From Charina bottae (Eukaryota > Chordata > Lepidosauria > Squamata > Charinaidae): a DNA stretch of 64,000 bases. The DNA lies in contig JALMGJ010000003.1 in assembly GCA_023362775.1 (NCBI GenBank), forward strand, positions 52,615,416-52,679,415, given 5' to 3'. The position numbers and the translations under genes were made by a program. A model generated the notes under the pieces. It did not search any database, was not told where the DNA came from, and worked only from the letters and a program-made list of their open reading frames with translations. This document shows positions 63,062 to 64,000 of the stretch, one piece after another. Position 1 is the stretch's first letter. Every line of letters begins with the position of its first letter.

Positions 63062-64000
63062 GGCGATCACTCGTAGCCGAGTAAGATTGTCTTCCAAAGG
63101 TAAAATTTTAACAGTGGATCCGTAAGTGGCTATAAAGGCCAATTCTGGATCCGCACAACCTCCCACAATGAGGGCATAGGTTTCCGGGTGGGAGACGGTC
63201 ATGATGAGGGTTTGCTTGACGTGCCTTCCTTTTAGCTCTTTTTTCCCTTTCGCCCTGTACTCGTGCTTCTTCAAAGTCCATAGCGCCATTAATAAAGGAT
63301 GACCTCCAATTGAAACGCTCATGAGTTAGGGCTTCCCAGTTCTCAATGCTGATATTACATTTTTTAAAATTAGCTTTGAGAGTATCTTTGAATCTCTTTT
63401 GCTGTCCACCAATATTCCGTTTTCCATTCTTAAGTTGGGAGTAAAGTAGCTGCTTTGGAAGACGATGGTCAGGCATTCGAACAACATGGCCGGTCCAGCG
63501 AAGTTGATGTTGGATGATCATTGTTTCAATGCTGGTGGTTTTCGCTTCTTCTAATACGCTAACATTAGTCCGCCTATCTTCCCAAGTAATTTGCAGAATT
63601 TTTCAGAGGCAGCGTTGATGGAATCTTTCAAGAAGTTGGAGGTGGCGTTTGTAGAGGGTCCATGTTTCACAGGCGTACAGAAGGGTTGGTAGTACAATGG
63701 CTTTGTAAACAAGCATTTTGGTCTCCCTGCGAATGTCCCGATCCTCAAACACTCTACACTTCATTCGGGAGAAAGCTACACTCGCAGAGCTCAGGCGATG
63801 CTGAATTTCAGCGTCGATGTTGGCTTTTGTAGATAGATGGCTGCCGAGATAAGAAAAGTGGTCGACATTTTCTAGTGACACACCTTTAAGCTGGATTGAT
63901 GGTGCTGCGGAGGGATTGGTTCGAACTTGCTGGTAAAGCACTTTGGTTTTTTTAATGTTAATCGAGAGGCCGAGCTTTTCATATGCTTCTGCAAAGATGT
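63062..64000 (-). mobile_element. LINE 3' portion: reverse transcriptase C-terminus with zinc-knuckle-like end (continues past window)
   Basis: On the - strand, 63941-63603 encodes VDHFSYLGSHLSTKANIDAE, RRETKMLVYKAIVLPTLLYA, CETWTLYKRHLQLLERFHQR. 63521-63108 encodes MIIQHQLRWTGHVVRMPDHR, GGQQKRFKDTLKANFKKCNI and a C-terminal CPHCGRLCGSRIGLYSHLRI with Cys/His spacing of a zinc finger. There is a frame break between them near 63550-63600. The clade was not settled by eye (RTE-like or another APE-type LINE). The 5' part lies beyond 64000. Confidence 0.8.

Overview
The window is vertebrate nuclear DNA, most probably from a squamate reptile (lizard or snake). Three things point there: short exons with consensus splice sites scattered through very long introns; a repeat mix typical of squamates (BovB/RTE, L2/CR1, L1, R4-type, a Penelope-like element, Tc1, hAT miniatures, several tRNA-derived SINEs and a 5S-derived SINE); and no operons or compact ORFs. 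Species cannot be fixed from the sequence alone.

Two host genes are present and they converge. On the + strand, 1748-3834 carries four consecutive exons of FAM151A (menorin-family membrane protein); its first exons lie left of the window and its second domain was not found. On the - strand, 60226 down to 11742 carries the body of ACOT11 (acyl-CoA thioesterase 11, BFIT/StARD14). Fourteen exons spliced in consistent phase encode about 514 residues covering the two hotdog thioesterase domains and the C-terminal START domain; only the first coding exon is missing and should lie beyond position 64000. The head-to-head 3' ends match the ACOT11-FAM151A neighbourhood known from mammals. A further 105-bp segment at 24912-25016 looks like an additional in-phase cassette exon of ACOT11.

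Layout. 1-4000: FAM151A exons and short introns. 4200-6535: decayed L1. 6540-10750: mostly unassigned intergenic DNA with small repeat remnants. 10750-11741: probable ACOT11 3'UTR. 11742-30167: ACOT11 START-domain and linker exons, with an L2 element (14255-17200), SINEs and hAT miniatures in the introns. 30168-37151: one large intron with a near-complete BovB (itself holding a hAT miniature) and a recent Penelope-like insertion that duplicated the end of the neighbouring exon. 37309-60156: hotdog-domain exons separated by introns rich in miniature hAT elements, SINEs, L2 tails and an R4-type fragment. 61730-64000: a Tc1 transposon with an uninterrupted 341-residue transposase, next to the 3' part of another LINE.

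The most notable items are: the Penelope-like insertion with a perfect 93-bp flanking duplication that copies 30 bp of an ACOT11 exon and its splice donor; the candidate cassette exon; the intact Tc1 transposase; and a family of eight GC-rich miniature elements with CAGRGCTTTCC-type ends and 8-bp target duplications fitting nnnTAnnn.
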